Assembly (NCBI RefSeq): GCF_018294505.1
Contig: NC_057810.1
Span: 202,758,113 to 202,822,112, forward strand
Reading direction: 5' to 3'
Source of the DNA: Triticum aestivum
Lineage: Eukaryota; Streptophyta; Magnoliopsida; Poales; Poaceae
Length of the DNA stretch: 64,000 bases
A program made the translations under genes and the position numbers. This document shows, piece by piece, positions 22,082-33,128 of this stretch; positions within the stretch are counted from its first letter, which is position 1; each line of letters starts with the position of its first letter. The notes beneath the pieces are model-generated. The model was not told the DNA's origin and did not search any database. It was given only the letters and a program-made list of their open reading frames with translations.

Positions 22082-25000
22082 TTACGCTTGCTCAGAACAT
22101 GCCATGCGGTCTTGTTGTAGGTTACTCCAGGCGCGCTTGACGGTGTCCGGACATTTAATAGCCAGACTGGAGAATTGCCTTGAGAGGCTACTTTGTACTT
22201 CCGCCGCGAGGGCCGCCATATGCTCCTCCGTTCGGAGAGAGTGTTCGGTGTTTCCGTTGACCGTAATGACTCCTCAAGGGCCTAGCATCTTGAGCTTGAG
22301 GTATGCATAGTGAGGCACCACATTGAACTTTGCAAATGCGGTTCGTCCGAGCAGGGCATGATAGCCACTGCGGAACGGGACTATGTCGAAGATTAACTCC
22401 TCGCTTCGGAAATTATCCGGGGATCCGAAGACCACTTCGAGTGTAACTGAGCCTGTACAATTGGCCTCTACACCTGGTATGACGCCTTTAAAGGTCGTCT
22501 TTGTGGGTTTAATCCTTGAGGGATCTATCCCCATTTTTGCACTGTATCCTGATAAAGCAGGTTCATGTTGTTGCCGCCGTCCATAAGGACTCTAGTGAGG
22601 TGAAATCCGTCAATGATTGGGTCTAGAAACGATGCGGCGAATCCGCCGTGGCGGATGCTAGTGGGGTGGTCCTTTCGATCAAAAGTGATCGGACAGGAGG
22701 ACCACGGGTTGAACTTTGGGGCGACTGGCTCCAACGCATATACGTCCCTGAGTGCACGCTTCCGCTCTCTTTTGGGGATGTGGGTTGCGTATATCATGTT
22801 CATCGTCCGCACTTGTGGGGGAAAGCCCTTCTTCCCCCTATTGTTCGGCGATCGGGGCTCCTCCTCGTCATCGCTGTGCAGCCCCTTGTCTCTGTGTTTG
22901 GCATTTAACTTGCCTGCCTGCTTGAACACCCAACAATCCCTGTTGGTGTGATTGGCTGGTTTTTCGGGTGAGCTGTGTATCTAGCACGAGCGATCGAGTA
23001 TTCGGTCCAGACTGGACGGGCCCTTAGTGTTTCTTTGGAATCGCTTTTTCCGCTGACCGGGTTTAGAGCCTCTGAATCCGGCATTACCTGCCGTATCCTC
23101 AGCATTGTCGCCGTTAATGCGGCACTTGTGCTTGTTGCAACGCGGCCTGCCATTGTTGTACTTGGTATCCGAATTACCAGGGCTCTTGGTCATGTTATTA
23201 CTACGAGCTAGCCAGCTGTCTTCTCCCGCGCAAAAGCGGATCATGAGTGTTGTGAGGGATGCCATGGATTTCGGCTTTTCCTGTCCTAGGTGCCGGGCAA
23301 GCCATTCGTCACGGATGTTATGTTTGAAGGCTGCGAGGGCCTCTGCGTCCGGATAGTCGACTATTTGATTTTTCTTGGTTAGGAACCGTATCCAGAATTG
23401 TCTGGCCGATTCCTCTGGCTGCTGAATTATGTGGCTTAGGTCATCGGCGTCTGGTGGTCGCACATAGGTGCCCTAGAAATTGTCGAGGAATGCAACTTCC
23501 AGGTCCTCCCAGCAACCAATTAACTCTGCTGGCAAGTTGTTAAGCCAATGCCGAGCTGGTCCTTTAAGCTTGAGTGGGAGGTATTTGATAGCGTGTAGAT
23601 CATCACCGTGGGCCATGTGGATATGAAGGAGATAGTCCTCGATCCATACCGCAGGATCTGTTGTGCCATCGTATGATTCGATGTTTACGGGTTTAAAACC
23701 CTCAGGGATTTGATGATCCATTACTTCATCTGTGAAGCATAGTGGGTGTGCGACACCTCTGTACTGGGCTATATCACGACGTAGCTCAAATGAGCTTTGT
23801 CTGCTGTGTTCGGCCTGGCCATATTTGCCATATCCGGCATGACGGTTGTCGTCGCGTGTCATGGGGCGCCCACGCGATCCGTAGATCGATCTTGTTTGCC
23901 TTGCCTTGTCCTCCAATATGTCTCGCAGTTCTGGCGCATTTCTCCGTGCCTTGGTATTTTTTGAGCGACGCCGGGGTGCGGCTTGAGTGGATGGCCGAGA
24001 GGCCTCTCTGTCGCAGCCACGAGGTGGCCGGTCGGCCGCGTCGTGCGCTGGTGATGTAGCTTTAGGTGCTTCCTCCACTAATCGGGGTAGCAGCCTGTGC
24101 TTTGGGTAGCTCTTGGAGGGGCGTTCCAGTTCGTACTCTTCGGCCGCAAGGACTTCAGTCCACCTGTCGGCTAGCAAGTCTTGGTCAGCTCTAAGCTGCT
24201 GCTGTTTTTTCTTGAGGCTGCTCGCCATGGCCATAAGCCTGCGTTTGAAACGCTCTTGTTCGACGGGATCCTCAGGAACGACAAATTCGTCGTCGTCGAG
24301 GCTTGCCTCGTCTTCGGAGGGAGTCATGTAATTATCGTCCTCTACCTCTCTGTCTGCCGCTCTCTCATGAGGGCTAGCTTCTCCGTCCTCCTATGCTGAA
24401 TCCTGCTGCAGGGGGTTGTCTTCGGCACTGTCCGGGGTGTTATTATCTCCCGTGTCGGAATCGCCGTTTTTGCTTTGGCGGGATTTAGAGCGGCGCCGCT
24501 GACGCCGACACTTAGGCTGCTTCTTGGAGGGGTCATCCTCCATTGTTCCATCGCCATTCCCTTCTTTTGGGGTGTCCACCATGTATATGTTGTATGACGA
24601 GGTGGCCTTCCAGTGCCCTATAGGCGCTGGTTCTTGGTCGTCTCCTGCATCGGCGTCCATACCGTTGATGTCTTCGGAGTTGAAGTCGAGCATGTCGGTT
24701 AAATCATCGACAGTGGCTACGAAGTGGGTGGTGGGTGGGCTTTGAATTTCTTCGTCATCCGCATCCCAACCTTGCTGACCATAGTCCGGCCAGGGCTCTC
24801 CTGATAAAGAGATATACTTTAGTGAATTCAGAATGTCGCCAAAGGGCGAGTGCTCAAAGATGTGTGCGGCGGCGAACTCCATGATCGGCACCCAATCGGG
24901 TTCGGTCGGCAGGGGCGCGGAAGGTTTGGATTCCGGAGAGGAGTCCGGCACCTTGGAGTCACGAGCTTCGCAAAGGACAAGGCTGGAGTTCGGCTCGATC

Positions 25001-25377
25001 ACCGTAGAGATTGCAGCCCCCGAGGCGGTGTCCAGCCACCCGTCCTCGATTGGCGCAGTCGGCTCCGAGCTAAGGGTCGGAGCGGACACTGGGGCGGCCT
25101 CCTGGGCACTATCCGGTGGCAGAGCTAGATCATGCCCATCGTGACAGTGCGGCGCACTCGGCTGTGGCTCGAGCCCGTCGAAGATCAAGTCTCCGCGGAT
25201 GTCAGCCGTGTAGTTCAAACTTCCAAATCTGACTTGATGGCCAGGGGCGTAGCTTTCGATCTGCTCCAGATGGCCAAGCGAATTGGCCCGCAGTGCAAAG
25301 CCGCCGAATACGAAGATCTGTCCGGGGAGGAAAGTCTCACCCTGGACCGCATCGTTGTTGATGATCGGGGGAGCCAT
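22082..25377 (-). pseudogene. Element A gag-protease polyprotein
   Basis: The ATG at 25377 lies 48 nt after the LTR on the minus strand. The N-terminal third is acidic and variable, then a basic linker leads to a retrotransposon gag core (YDGTTDPAVWIEDY near 23680 and ARHWLNNLPAE near 23535). A short Cys/His segment (HTNRDCW, near 22945) is a possible zinc-knuckle remnant. The protease motif LMDGG is near 22570 and LLGRTAF near 22345. The frame is broken by TAG at 24391-24393, 23473-23475 and 22981-22983, a frameshift near 22530 and TGA at 22274-22276, and it ends with TAA at 22082-22084. No RT follows. It is the structural protein of the virus-like particle plus its processing protease in living relatives. 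Confidence 0.75.
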
Positions 25378-25405
25378 CGGGCCTAAAGATGACAACACAG
25401 AGGAA

Positions 25406-25423
25406 CTCTCAATGAAAGCACCA
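25406..25423 (-). other. Primer binding site of element A
   Basis: On the minus strand, TGGTGCTTTCATTGAGAG begins one base after the end of the 5' LTR. I cannot assign the tRNA with confidence. Confidence 0.6.
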
Positions 25424-25424
25424 A

Positions 25425-25896
25425 TGTCGGTGTCAAAACCGGCGGATCTCGGGTAGGGGGTCCCGAACTGTGCGTCTAGGCGAATGGTAACAGGAGACAA
25501 GGGACACGATGTTTTTACCCAGGTTCGGGCCCTCTCGATGGAGGTAAAACCCTACTCCTGGTTGATTAATATTGATGATATGGGTAGTACAAGAGTAGAT
25601 CTACCACGAGATCAGAGAGGCTAAACCCTAGAAGCTAGCCTATGGTATGATTGTTGTTCGTCCTACGGACTAAAACCCTCCGGTTTATATAGACACCGGA
25701 GAGGGCTAGGGTTACACAGAGTCGGTTACAATGGGAGGAGATCTACATATCTGTATCGCCAAGCTTGCCTTCCACGCCAAGGAAAGTCCCATCCGGACAC
25801 GGGACAAAGTCTTCAATCTTGTATTTCATAGTCCAGGAGTCCGGCCAAAGGTTATAGTCCGGTCATCCGAACACCCCCTAATCCAGGACTCCCTGA
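25425..25896 (-). repeat. Element A 5' LTR
   Basis: 472 bp, homologous to 16812-17284. On the minus strand a TATATAAACC box lies at about 25684-25692. The target-site duplication GGGAC follows at 25897-25901. Confidence 0.85.
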
Positions 25897-25901
25897 GGGA
25901 C

Positions 25902-27460
25902 CTACACGGATAAGTCATCGCCCTTCGTGAATGCCGATGATGATTCTCACATGTGCAGTGCAATGAGGTCTATGGAGCCTTGGGCCAGTGTGTGTGCTGG
26001 AGAGGCGGCTCCAGGTCGTGTGGTAGAATGTCGACTCTGGTTGCTTGGGCGGAGAGTCGCCGGCTCGCATGAGGCGCTGCCTCGGGGCTGGCGTGGTTGG
26101 CAATGTATTGGTTTTCAGCCAGTTTTCCTCATAAACTAGTCAATTCTTTTTTTTATATATGAAAAGGCACAACTCTTGTTGGTTGCTCGAAAAAATTGTC
26201 CATGGACGCGCTCCACAAAGTAGGGCCAACGAGCAAAGTGTTCTTTCTTTCCCCCATCTCGACAAAGTGTGCATGAGACCGATATTTAACTTAGAATAGC
26301 ACAAATGCCCGTGCGTTGCAACGGGAGAAACAACCTCACGCACAGACCTAACGAGTCATCTACGTTGCCATTTATCCCATGTCATCATGATGGTGGTCAC
26401 TTGCCCACCTATTACAACAAATGTCATCAATCCCAAGGTGGCGAGCTTGGTCATCACACTCTACCATGCCGATTTCAGAAACCTCTCCCTACACTGGCTT
26501 GTAGTTCCTTGCGCGTCACATACATCTTCACGTGCTTCAACACAAATGTCTTAACAAATCAGCCGATGCATTTCCTTCTAAGCGCACACAATAATAATTA
26601 TTGATGCAAATTAAGTTAAGTCAGGTGGACATCAATTACTTGAGTCAACACAAACTGCATACACTTCATTGTCGACACCGTCCTACTTCTTCATCTCTAG
26701 CATGAACTTGGGTATGTTTCCAGCAGCGAACTATGGCGTGCTCTTTCGCCATGGCCATCTAATCATAGTTTAAAAAACGAACGAGCGACTCACCGGTTGT
26801 ACCGCCGGCTCATCGGTTCATTCATGACAAAAAATGAATATTTAAGTTATTCAAAATTAACTTTAGATCAAATGAGTACGCATAATATTGGATGTAATCC
26901 ATTAAAAAATCACAAAATATTTATGGCCTAGTTGGTTATTGGTCCTTTAGAGTCCATGGGCACAAGGACAACGGTTTGATCACAATTTAACGCACCATTT
27001 TACAAATATTTTCTTGAATTTTTATGAAGTCTTAAAAAACATGCAAAACTTGGTTCCCATTGGCTACAAATCAATAATTGTTAACTTGACATTCACACTG
27101 CCCAAAATAATGCGTACTTCATATTTCTTCTTTTAAATTCCTTCCTTTTCTTCCTAATAACAGGGGTCGGCTTGCAGCAATCCTTCCTTAAGTGTGCAAT
27201 TGTTAACCATTAATTATGGGTGCATTAGCAGCCCACAAATCCCGCGTCCTTTAAAGGACACACAAATCCAGCCCCATCATGATCCCTCCCTTTAATCAAG
27301 GGGACTCCTCGCCGGCAATTAATGCCCCAGAATATTTCCCTTTATTTGCATGGCAGCCACACAATCTCAGGGCCAATTCCTTTCAGTGTCTTCCAAGCAA
27401 TTAGGGAACGTATATCGGGGTGATTCAATATAAATCCTTGAACTGGGATTAATTACAAAT
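25902..27460. other. Low-copy stretch without a gene
   Basis: No ORF longer than about 100 codons that looks real. Near 26308-26325 the palindromic motif CCCGTGCGTTGCAACGGG occurs, which I associate from memory with the end of a widespread cereal repeat. The remainder is AT-rich with no structure I can name. Confidence 0.4.
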
Positions 27461-27560
27461 AGAAGTCAGTTGAGTTGGTTACCGCGGGTTCTTTTGATAT
27501 GAGAGGTGTTGTGTTTGATTCTCCACCGTGTAATCTATATTTTACTTGATAATATTACGA
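27461..27560 (+). mobile_element. Possible tRNA-derived SINE head
   Basis: TTGAGTTGGTTA (27470-27481) resembles a pol III A box, and GTGTTTGATTC (27511-27521) resembles a B box (GGTTCGANTC) with a CpG-to-TpG change. The spacing of about 30-40 bases fits a tRNA-type promoter. I see no clear tail or target-site duplication, so this is tentative. Confidence 0.3.
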
Positions 27561-27575
27561 AGCCCACTCATTTTT

Positions 27576-27902
27576 GGGAAAACTTTGTTTTAGCCACTCT
27601 AGTTTTTGCCAACTTTGCTTATGCCACTCTAGAATTTGACATTTCACTTTTGCCGCTCTTAGCTTTTGACAATATATCACTTTTGCCATTCCGTGGCAAA
27701 AGCAAAAAAATTAGAGTGGCAATTGTGATACATGTCAAAACCTAAGAGTGGCAAAAGTGAAATGAAAAATTATCGTTTTTGTCATGAAATGGCATTTGTG
27801 ATGTATTTTCAAAAGCTAAGAGTGGCAAAAGTGAGATGTCAAATTCTAGAGTGGCATAAGCAAAGTTGGCAAAAATTAGAGTGGCAAAAACAAAGTTTTC
27901 CC
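27576..27902. mobile_element. Foldback MITE with long inverted arms
   Basis: A 327-bp element running from GGGAAAACTTTG to CAAAGTTTTCCC. The left arm to about 27670 reappears inverted in the right arm from about 27810, so most of the element folds on itself. Nine-base flanks CTCATTTTT (27567-27575) and CTCGTTTTT (27903-27911) differ at one base and look like a target-site duplication; nine bases suggests a Mutator-type origin. No coding capacity. Confidence 0.7.
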
Positions 27903-28209
27903 CTCGTTTTTTACTTGATTTTCAGGAGCCCACTCACAGCCCATAAATTTATGGACACCCGTATTTTTTTTTTGCCTGGATGGGCTTCGATCGCATACAC
28001 TGGCCCAGCCAAGCGATCATTCAACCCAGAAACAAAAACATGAGCGAGCTTGTGCAGCATCAAAAAATAGTACCACCTCGGATAATAAAAATCTTCGAGG
28101 CGGGACGAAACCAAAAAAAAATCACCTAAAGGGGACGAAACAAAGTGAAACCAAACCAAGAATACCTACTCCCTTTAATAGTAGGTATAGATAATGGCTA
28201 AAAAGTATC

Positions 28210-28265
28210 ACGTGGCACATTGATTTGCCACGTCACATGGGACATGTGGGTCTCGCCTATAAAAA
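28210..28265 (+). promoter_or_regulatory. Promoter-like cluster: inverted ACGTGGCA pair and TATA box
   Basis: ACGTGGCA (28210-28217) and TGCCACGT (28226-28233) form a perfect inverted pair around an ACGTGG core, the G-box/ABRE type bound by plant bZIP factors. TATAAAAA follows at 28258-28265, a promoter-like distance. No gene is recognisable downstream. Confidence 0.3.
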
Positions 28266-28304
28266 CAGTGTTAGAATGAGCTGCCTAGCGAATCAGGGCT
28301 ATTA

Positions 28305-29894
28305 GGGCATCTTCAACGTTGACTTGTAAATTTTTCGTCTGCAAATGAAGGACCAGTTCGTTAACACAACTGCGGGGACGATCATCCAACACTGTCCACA
28401 TACATTTTGATAACTTTTGAATCAAGGGACAAAATTCGAGCAAATACAGCGAATTTCGTATATACTAGACAACATTCATTACATTTTGGACATTTTTTCA
28501 AGTAAAAATTATACCCGATTAAATTAAAACTAGTCTACAACCGGCGCAGGCGGATATGCATGTGCACGACACAGACACGCTTGACTAGTCTATAGCCGGC
28601 CATGGCCCATGCCCGGCAACCCGCTCTCCGGACTGCCGTGAGCCCCGGAGGTATATGCTTCAGCGCAACGGGCAGCTCATTTTCCCATGTTCGGCAACGC
28701 CGCTCATCAAAGTGGAATCCCTATGATGTGCTTCAGCCGGAGGGGAAGGGGACGATGATGGCCTGCGACTGTGCAAGACACCAGCTATGTACGTCGGCGT
28801 CGCCTCAATGGTTGCCTTCATGGGACCAAAGCGCGGCCTTCATGGGACCCAAGCGGCGGCGGCCTCCTGTGTTCTACTTCTCGATAATGGCGGCGGCCAC
28901 GGGCGTGTTGGCCACCATTTCGTCCATCTTTGCAAAGCCGACTTCTTTCTTCCCCGGCAGGGCACAGTTATGCGTACGTTGACGACGGATCGCGCGGTCT
29001 CGGGCACGGGAGGAGTCGTACGACACGGCATCGTCCACGACAGCCACGATGCCCTTGTCGTCGTGCTCCCCAGCGAGCTGGCGATCAGCGGCGAGTTGCT
29101 AAACTACGCGCCATCTTGGAGCTTCTGCATCCGCGAGCTGTCCTGCAGCGGCCTGGATCATTGTGGGCAGTGGAGCAGAGCATTGTCTAGCTCGTATCCG
29201 GCGGGCTCGACGGGCCACCCAGCTGGCTCTTGTGCCAGAGAACTTCTCTTCCCGCTCGCCGGATGCAATGAAGATTGTGGAGAAAATGATGCAAGGAGGA
29301 GATGGGAGCGGAGTGTGGTGTGATTTTTGCTCGCCGTCTGGCATGTTTAAATAATAGTCGGACAACCGCAACCAACCAGCATTGTGTTAATAACCGGAGG
29401 CTGGCGAACGGACGTGTGACCGGAGTAGGTTTCTCGCCGCACACGCGGGCTTAATAGAGGAAGGCGGGCATTCTATGGCCGTTTGAATTCAGCGAGGAGA
29501 CGTGTCCAGCCGGGCGTGCGGCCGGCGCGTCGCTTCAATGCGGTAGTGAGAGGTCGCGTCCGTCTGCGTCGCCCTCCCTCCGGTCAAATCGCGGGCATCA
29601 ATGACGGCTGCCGGATGCTCTAGGTCGGCATGAACTTGGCGCGGCAAGTGGCGCACGTGTGCGATGGGAAGCGCAGGAGAGGCGAGTGGGGCTTGTTTAG
29701 TGGGTCGGGACGGTTGGACGTGGGGGTGGCAGCTGTCCGGACGCCCACAAAGCCCCATGTATGTCTCCGGTTTGCAGGAAAAAATACATCCGAACCATTA
29801 AACGGATCGATATACGCACATGTTGGATGACTTCCGCGGTTCGGACCGCGCAGTCCGGACTCGTATGCAACCGGGGTTGTCGTTGGAGATGCTC
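28305..29894. mobile_element. Harbinger-like DNA transposon (non-autonomous), 1590 bp
   Basis: The left end TTA|GGGCATCTTCAACG and right end CGTTGGAGATGCTC|TTA are terminal inverted repeats with the three-base TTA duplication (28302-28304, 29895-29897) typical of PIF/Harbinger elements. The GC-rich interior (28600-29350) has several overlapping ORFs in different frames, none with a domain I recognise and no transposase. It may hold captured host sequence. Confidence 0.65.
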
Positions 29895-29897
29895 TTA

Positions 29898-30654
29898 TAT
29901 GTTACTCGCATATCCGTGAAGTACTGATTAATTCATTTATTTATTTTCTCTCAAAGGTGACAGTTTTCTGCATCATAACACTAAATGTGATTGTTTTGAG
30001 GAATCCACTTGCAAAAGTCACACACACTGTCGTATATTTCCCGATGCAGACATTACTAAATACTCCTATCGTTCTAAAATTCGTGTCTTGGATTTGTCTA
30101 GATATGGATATATCTAACACTGAAATGTAATTAGATACATCCGCATTTAGACAAATATAAGACAAGAATTTTGAAACGAAGAGAGTATTTTCTATTTTCT
30201 TGGGGAGATGATCGCAATTGCTTTTTTCCCTTGTGTGTATTTTTTTTGCGGGCCCTTGTGTGTATATTAACATTTATTATCGATGTTTGACAACTTGCGG
30301 TTCGTGTGCAAGCATCAGCAACAATTACTACTATGAAAATGAACTATTAGCATGTTTTTCTTTACACAGAAAAGGTACTCACATGTTTGTGACACGAGAA
30401 TTAATGTTTGAATGCAACTGATTGCTATGTCCTCCGTTTTCTGACAGAATTTTTCTAACCATATATTACATGTGCTTTTCTTTGTGCGTGATATATAGCA
30501 TTTGTTGACTCTACTTAATTCCAGCCCCTCGTTGTTTCATGACTTTGCCGACCCAACTTAATTTCCTGAGTTGATTGATAGCATGATGATTGATCTCTCG
30601 ATCGTTCCATTTAGCTGCCATCCATCGCTCTGTAACTCCCATTAGAGCATCTTC
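29898..30654. other. AT-rich spacer around a Stowaway MITE
   Basis: Apart from the Stowaway element at 30063-30185 I see no gene or repeat I can name. TTA at 30652-30654 is the target duplication of the next Harbinger-like element. Confidence 0.4.
30063..30185. mobile_element. Stowaway-type MITE, 123 bp
   Basis: Flanked by TA (30061-30062 and 30186-30187). The ends CTCCTATCGTTC and GAAACGAAGAGAG are decayed versions of the Stowaway consensus (CTCCCTCCGTTC and its complement), and the inner TTCGTGTCTTG pairs with AAGACAAGAATT. Tc1/mariner-related and noncoding. Confidence 0.75.
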
Positions 30655-30920
30655 AATAGATGATGTATATTTATGTGGTCCAAACCGGTGATGGTTTAAA
30701 TTTAGAGCATCAAAACATGTTTTTTACATCTTCAAAAAAGGCTCAGCTCCAATAAATAGTCCAAAACGGAGATGTAAATAAAAGAGCAACTCCAGCAGAT
30801 GGTCCAAAACAAAGATTGAAACGACCAACTATTACTTCATCTCAATATAGTTCAAACATGAAATTCAACATAGTTTTATACATAAATTCAACTACTATTT
30901 ATCCGAACTACTAGATGAAA

Positions 30921-31496
30921 CTACTCCTCGTTGTCGGAGCTGCGGAACTGCTCCCAGAACGCGTCCTTGGTCGGGTCATCGCACCCCTTGTCCTCTTCCT
31001 AGGAGTCACCCCAGTCCTCATCCGACGACTCGATATGGATCACAGTCGAGGGGCCTGCCTCGTCCTCCTTCTTCACCCCTCTTCTTTTCTACCTCGACAT
31101 CGCGCTTCCAGTAGTGCTCCAGCTAGGCCTGGACCTACTACGGATGCTCTCACGCAAACAGAGCCATCGCCGCCTCGTCGCTCTCGCCGGGAGCGACAAC
31201 AACCGCCGGTATTTCCTTCGCCTTCTTCGCCGGCATCTCCTCCATCTAGATGCCCTGCGGCACGAGCCACTCCGCCACCGCCTGGGTCTCGTCCTCCGGG
31301 AAGTTGAGGTCTGTCTTTGGCCGTCAGGCACGCCACACCGCCACGTCGTAGGCATGCGCGGCCTCATCGGCGGTGGGATACGTGTCGGGCCACCAACCCG
31401 CTCGGCGCCGGAGAACTCCACTCTTAAGTTCTCGGAGGGCTTCACCCTCATGCTGAAGAAACCGTACTTACCCTTCGGCATCTTCTTCGGCGCCAT
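30921..31496 (-). pseudogene. AP2/ERF-domain-like pseudogene inside the Harbinger-like element
   Basis: The ATG at 31494-31496 opens a basic N-terminus (MAPKKMPKGKYGFF). After a frameshift near 31400 the segment DTYPTADEAAHAYDVAVW (31324-31396) matches the second half of the plant AP2/ERF DNA-binding fold (tryptophan, TYPTADEAA, AYD, then NFPE). An acidic C-terminus ends with TAG at 30921-30923. Several in-frame stops follow the AP2-like core, so it cannot make a full protein. Intact relatives would be expected to bind DNA in the nucleus. Position between Harbinger-type ends suggests capture or long residence in a transposon. The match is by motif recall only. Confidence 0.55.
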
Positions 31497-31785
31497 GAGG
31501 GAGTAGGCGGCGGCCAAGCGAGGAGCGAGTCGGGGCGTCGGCCTAGCGGGGCGGAGGCAGACAGAGCGGGGCGGCTGGCGGCCCGGAGGCGGAGCGGGGC
31601 CGGGCGGGGAGTGGGGCGGCGGCGTGCAGCGCGGGGCAGAGGCGGAGTCGGTCGGAGAGGAGGCGGACGGAGCGGGGTCGGGCGGAGGACGGACCGGAGG
31701 CGGAGGTGGCCAAAGAGGAGGCAGACGGGATCGGAGCGGGGCGGAGGTGGCCAGAGTGGAGGCGGACGCGATGGGGCGGCGCGGT

Positions 31786-32233
31786 NNNNNNNNNNNNNNN
31801 NNNNNNNNNNNNNNNNNNNNNNNNNNNNNNNNNNNNNNNNNNNNNNNNNNNNNNNNNNNNNNNNNNNNNNNNNNNNNNNNNNNNNNNNNNNNNNNNNNNN
31901 NNNNNNNNNNNNNNNNNNNNNNNNNNNNNNNNNNNNNNNNNNNNNNNNNNNNNNNNNNNNNNNNNNNNNNNNNNNNNNNNNNNNNNNNNNNNNNNNNNNN
32001 NNNNNNNNNNNNNNNNNNNNNNNNNNNNNNNNNNNNNNNNNNNNNNNNNNNNNNNNNNNNNNNNNNNNNNNNNNNNNNNNNNNNNNNNNNNNNNNNNNNN
32101 NNNNNNNNNNNNNNNNNNNNNNNNNNNNNNNNNNNNNNNNNNNNNNNNNNNNNNNNNNNNNNNNNNNNNNNNNNNNNNNNNNNNNNNNNNNNNNNNNNNN
32201 NNNNNNNNNNNNNNNNNNNNNNNNNNNNNNNNN
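31786..32233. other. Assembly gap (448 N) inside a GC-rich repeat
   Basis: Both gap edges are GC-rich degenerate repeats, so the gap probably reflects failure to assemble them. Confidence 1.
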
Positions 32234-32533
32234 AGCGGGGAGCTGCAGCGGGGCGGCGGCTGAGCGGGGAGCTGCGGCGGGGCGGCGGCGGGCGGGTCGC
32301 GAGGCGGAATGGAAATGAAGTGGCAGTTGGGCGTTTGGCGGGCGGCCGTGATTTTACATCAGTTGCATCTCGTGATGTAAATTTGCATCATGAAGTTTTC
32401 AATTTTACATCAGCGAGAGGCAGTGGTCCAATTTTTTTATATATAGACCGTCTATTGGAGCGACATTTTTTATCCCAGACGGTCCAAAAGTTAGGTATTT
32501 TTACATATGGACCATTTATTGAAGATGCTCTTA

Positions 32534-33128
32534 CTGTATTGTATATGCGTGCACCCCCATGTTTTGCTTGTACACGTGGTAGCTCTTCCTCCGCGTCCTG
32601 CCTGTGGGCCCATGCCCTCAGTTACCTACGATAATTCAGCGTGCCACTTCACTTGGATTTTTCACTTAGATTCAGGGCCCTCCCAATGTGTTGGCTCTTA
32701 ACTTGGCATTTTAGTTGATGATAAATTTGCAGAGACCATCATCCCACTTCATTGTCTCTTAGGACGTGTTTGGTTCCTTGCATCAATTTTGACCTCTTGC
32801 GGTCAATAGAGCCTGACTGAGTAAATGTTTCATGTTGTGCACTGTGATTAGTTGCCTACAAAGTTTCATGTTGCATGAGAGTGAAAACAGAGACACACCA
32901 TTTGGTTGCATGTTTATCTCCCCAGATGCAATCTATAGTTGTTTAGTTATATGTGCATCGATGGTTTAATCTCACCTTTTATACACCTGGTGAACTTATT
33001 CAACCATCACATTTAAACAACTATCTATGAGCGCCAAAAAAACTTACTATATGAGAGTTGTTCGGAGCAACAAGATGAAGCTATTGTCCAAAGAAAATTT
33101 CAAGTGATCCACTGTGTGCCATGAATTT
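32534..33128. other. Spacer with a possible transposon end
   Basis: GGACGTGTTTGGTT at about 32763 resembles the terminus of a common cereal DNA transposon, and an inverted, weaker counterpart (CATATCAAACATGCCC) occurs at about 34883-34898. Inner similarity is weak. No gene. Confidence 0.3.

Larger units (their letters stand above)
13501..25896 (-). mobile_element. Element A: non-autonomous Tat-lineage Gypsy retrotransposon with antisense gene
   Basis: LTRs at 13501-13973 (repeated at 16812-17284) and 25425-25896 flank gag-protease on the minus strand and a spliced gene on the plus strand. The target-site duplication GGGAC occurs at 13496-13500 and 25897-25901. Reverse transcriptase and integrase are absent: the 1.2 kb between the end of protease (22082) and the end of the antisense gene (20892) is noncoding. 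Removing the assembly duplication gives an element of about 9.1 kb (16812-25896). Movement would have needed a partner such as element C. Confidence 0.85.
30655..32530. mobile_element. Harbinger-like element carrying an AP2/ERF-like pseudogene
   Basis: The left end TTA|GAGCATCTTCAATA and right end TATTGAAGATGCTC|TTA (shown as read on the plus strand, allowing a few mismatches) are inverted repeats with TTA duplications at 30652-30654 and 32531-32533. The interior holds a decayed AP2-like ORF on the minus strand (30921-31496), then a GC-rich degenerate repeat of CGGGGCGGAGG type broken by 448 Ns. No transposase is seen; part of the interior is unsequenced. Confidence 0.6.

Noticed and set aside
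28602..29323. Overlapping plus-strand ORFs in the Harbinger-like element
   Set aside because: Several frames are open at once because of GC content and none shows a known domain; kept only as possible cargo.
31611..32634. Long ORFs across the GC-rich region
   Set aside because: They exist only because 448 Ns are read as open frame; the flanks are degenerate GC-rich repeats.
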